Of a stretch of DNA of 14,607 bases, positions 14,088 to 14,607 are shown one piece after another. Made by a program: the position numbers and the translations under genes. The notes beneath the pieces were generated by a model. That model had not been told where the DNA came from and made no database searches. It worked only from the letters and a program-made list of their open reading frames with translations. The stretch's first letter is position 1; every line of letters starts with the position of its first letter. This stretch comes from an uncultured Lachnospiraceae bacterium (lineage in GTDB: Bacteria > Bacillota > Clostridia > Lachnospirales > Lachnospiraceae), in assembly GCA_905193085.1 (NCBI GenBank), contig CAJJNI010000043.1:1-14607 (forward strand), read 5' to 3'.

Positions 14088-14607
14088 ATGAATGGTGGTG
14101 AAAATATGGACGAACATGAAGAAAAAATGACGCTTGCAAACGAATTAAGAGAAAGACTTTTTAAAATTCCAAGACAGAACAGAGAGTATGAATTGTTATA
14201 TCAACCTACTATATCTGTAAAACAAAGCGTTGAGGAGACGAAAGTTCTTATTAAATTTACACTTGGATATGAGGATAATGCATTTGCATGCCGTATTCGT
14301 GTAGAATGCGATGGAGTGTATGTTAAAGTTGGCAGTGTTGGTGCGTATTTTGATCATATGTTTATTAAGGGCAAGCCTGAAATGATAGTTGCAGAGTTTG
14401 TAAATTGGATGCATTTTGCAAGGAGAGGGACTAAAGATGGTGATTATGCAATTCTTCTATGCAAAGAGAAACCTGTAGGATTTATGGTACGTCCAATTGA
14501 CAGTGCATATAGTTATGCTTTTATGGCAAGAGAAATTGCCGGAAGCGGGTTAAAACCTAAAGTTTTATTTAAAAATTATGATACGGAAAAATTTGCCGGA
14601 AACAGTT
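14088..14607 (+). CDS. Unrecognised gene, cut by the window end
   Basis: An open frame with no stop before the window ends: about 173 codons from the ATG at 14088, or 167 from the ATG at 14106. The first has AGGGA at 14078-14082, the second GGTGG at 14094-14098; neither is a strong ribosome site, and I give the longer form. The protein starts with a charged helix (KMTLANELRERLFKIP), followed by alternating strands such as VLIKFTLGYEDNAFACRIR and VYVKVGSVGAYF, then a helix MIVAEFVNWMHFARRG and YAILLCKEKPVGFMVRP. No signal peptide or membrane segment is seen; probably a cytosolic alpha/beta protein. I recognise no family. A consensus promoter and two palindromes directly upstream suggest strong, regulated expression. 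Confidence 0.75.
   Translation, partial: MNGGENMDEHEEKMTLANELRERLFKIPRQNREYELLYQPTISVKQSVEETKVLIKFTLGYEDNAFACRIRVECDGVYVKVGSVGAYFDHMFIKGKPEMIVAEFVNWMHFARRGTKDGDYAILLCKEKPVGFMVRPIDSAYSYAFMAREIAGSGLKPKVLFKNYDTEKFAGNS

Noticed and set aside
14196..14414. Minus-strand frame of 72 codons at the window end
   Set aside because: It lies wholly opposite the promoter-driven plus-strand gene and has Lys/Asn-rich composition typical of a shadow frame.

Overview
The window looks like chromosomal DNA from a low-GC, anaerobic, Gram-positive Clostridia, most likely Lachnospiraceae. The A/T-rich codon use, strong AGGAGG ribosome sites, consensus sigma-A promoters, a B12-independent (glycyl radical) diol dehydratase and a tiny cysteine-rich membrane protein of a type common in Lachnospiraceae all point that way. 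This placement is inference; there is no rRNA in the window. I see no tRNA, CRISPR array, insertion sequence, phage gene or attachment site.

Layout. Positions 1-2928 (+) hold the last 19 codons of an unknown gene, then a SppA-type membrane serine protease, an overlapping RDD-family membrane protein (resembling the Bacillus SppA/SppI pair) with an 18-residue repeat tail, and queA of queuosine synthesis. A small PilZ protein (3050-3418, +) has its own promoter and ends at a hairpin shared with the convergent tyrA (3467-4582, -). tyrA is divergent from a membrane-anchored YkuD-fold protein with Ig-like repeats (4735-6534, +), whose catalytic cysteine position is a serine. leuS (6588-9005) follows closely, then a glycyl radical propanediol/glycerol dehydratase (9060-11585) and its radical-SAM activase (11671-12471), with no visible terminator between them.

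Positions 12532-13277 (-) carry two small helical proteins of unknown function that share a Leu-Ser-Pro-Glu motif. A 64-residue cysteine-rich membrane protein (13417-13611, +) and a 57-residue minus-strand gene (13703-13876) converge on a near-perfect hairpin. The window ends inside an unrecognised gene driven by a consensus promoter, with two tandem 12-bp palindromes upstream of it.

Functional links. The dehydratase and activase form a complete dehydration unit (1,2-propanediol to propionaldehyde, or glycerol to 3-hydroxypropionaldehyde), but no aldehyde or alcohol dehydrogenase and no microcompartment shell gene is present here. The most notable points are the cysteine-less YkuD protein, the activase with only one possible iron-sulfur cluster, and the catabolic dehydratase placed directly behind leuS.
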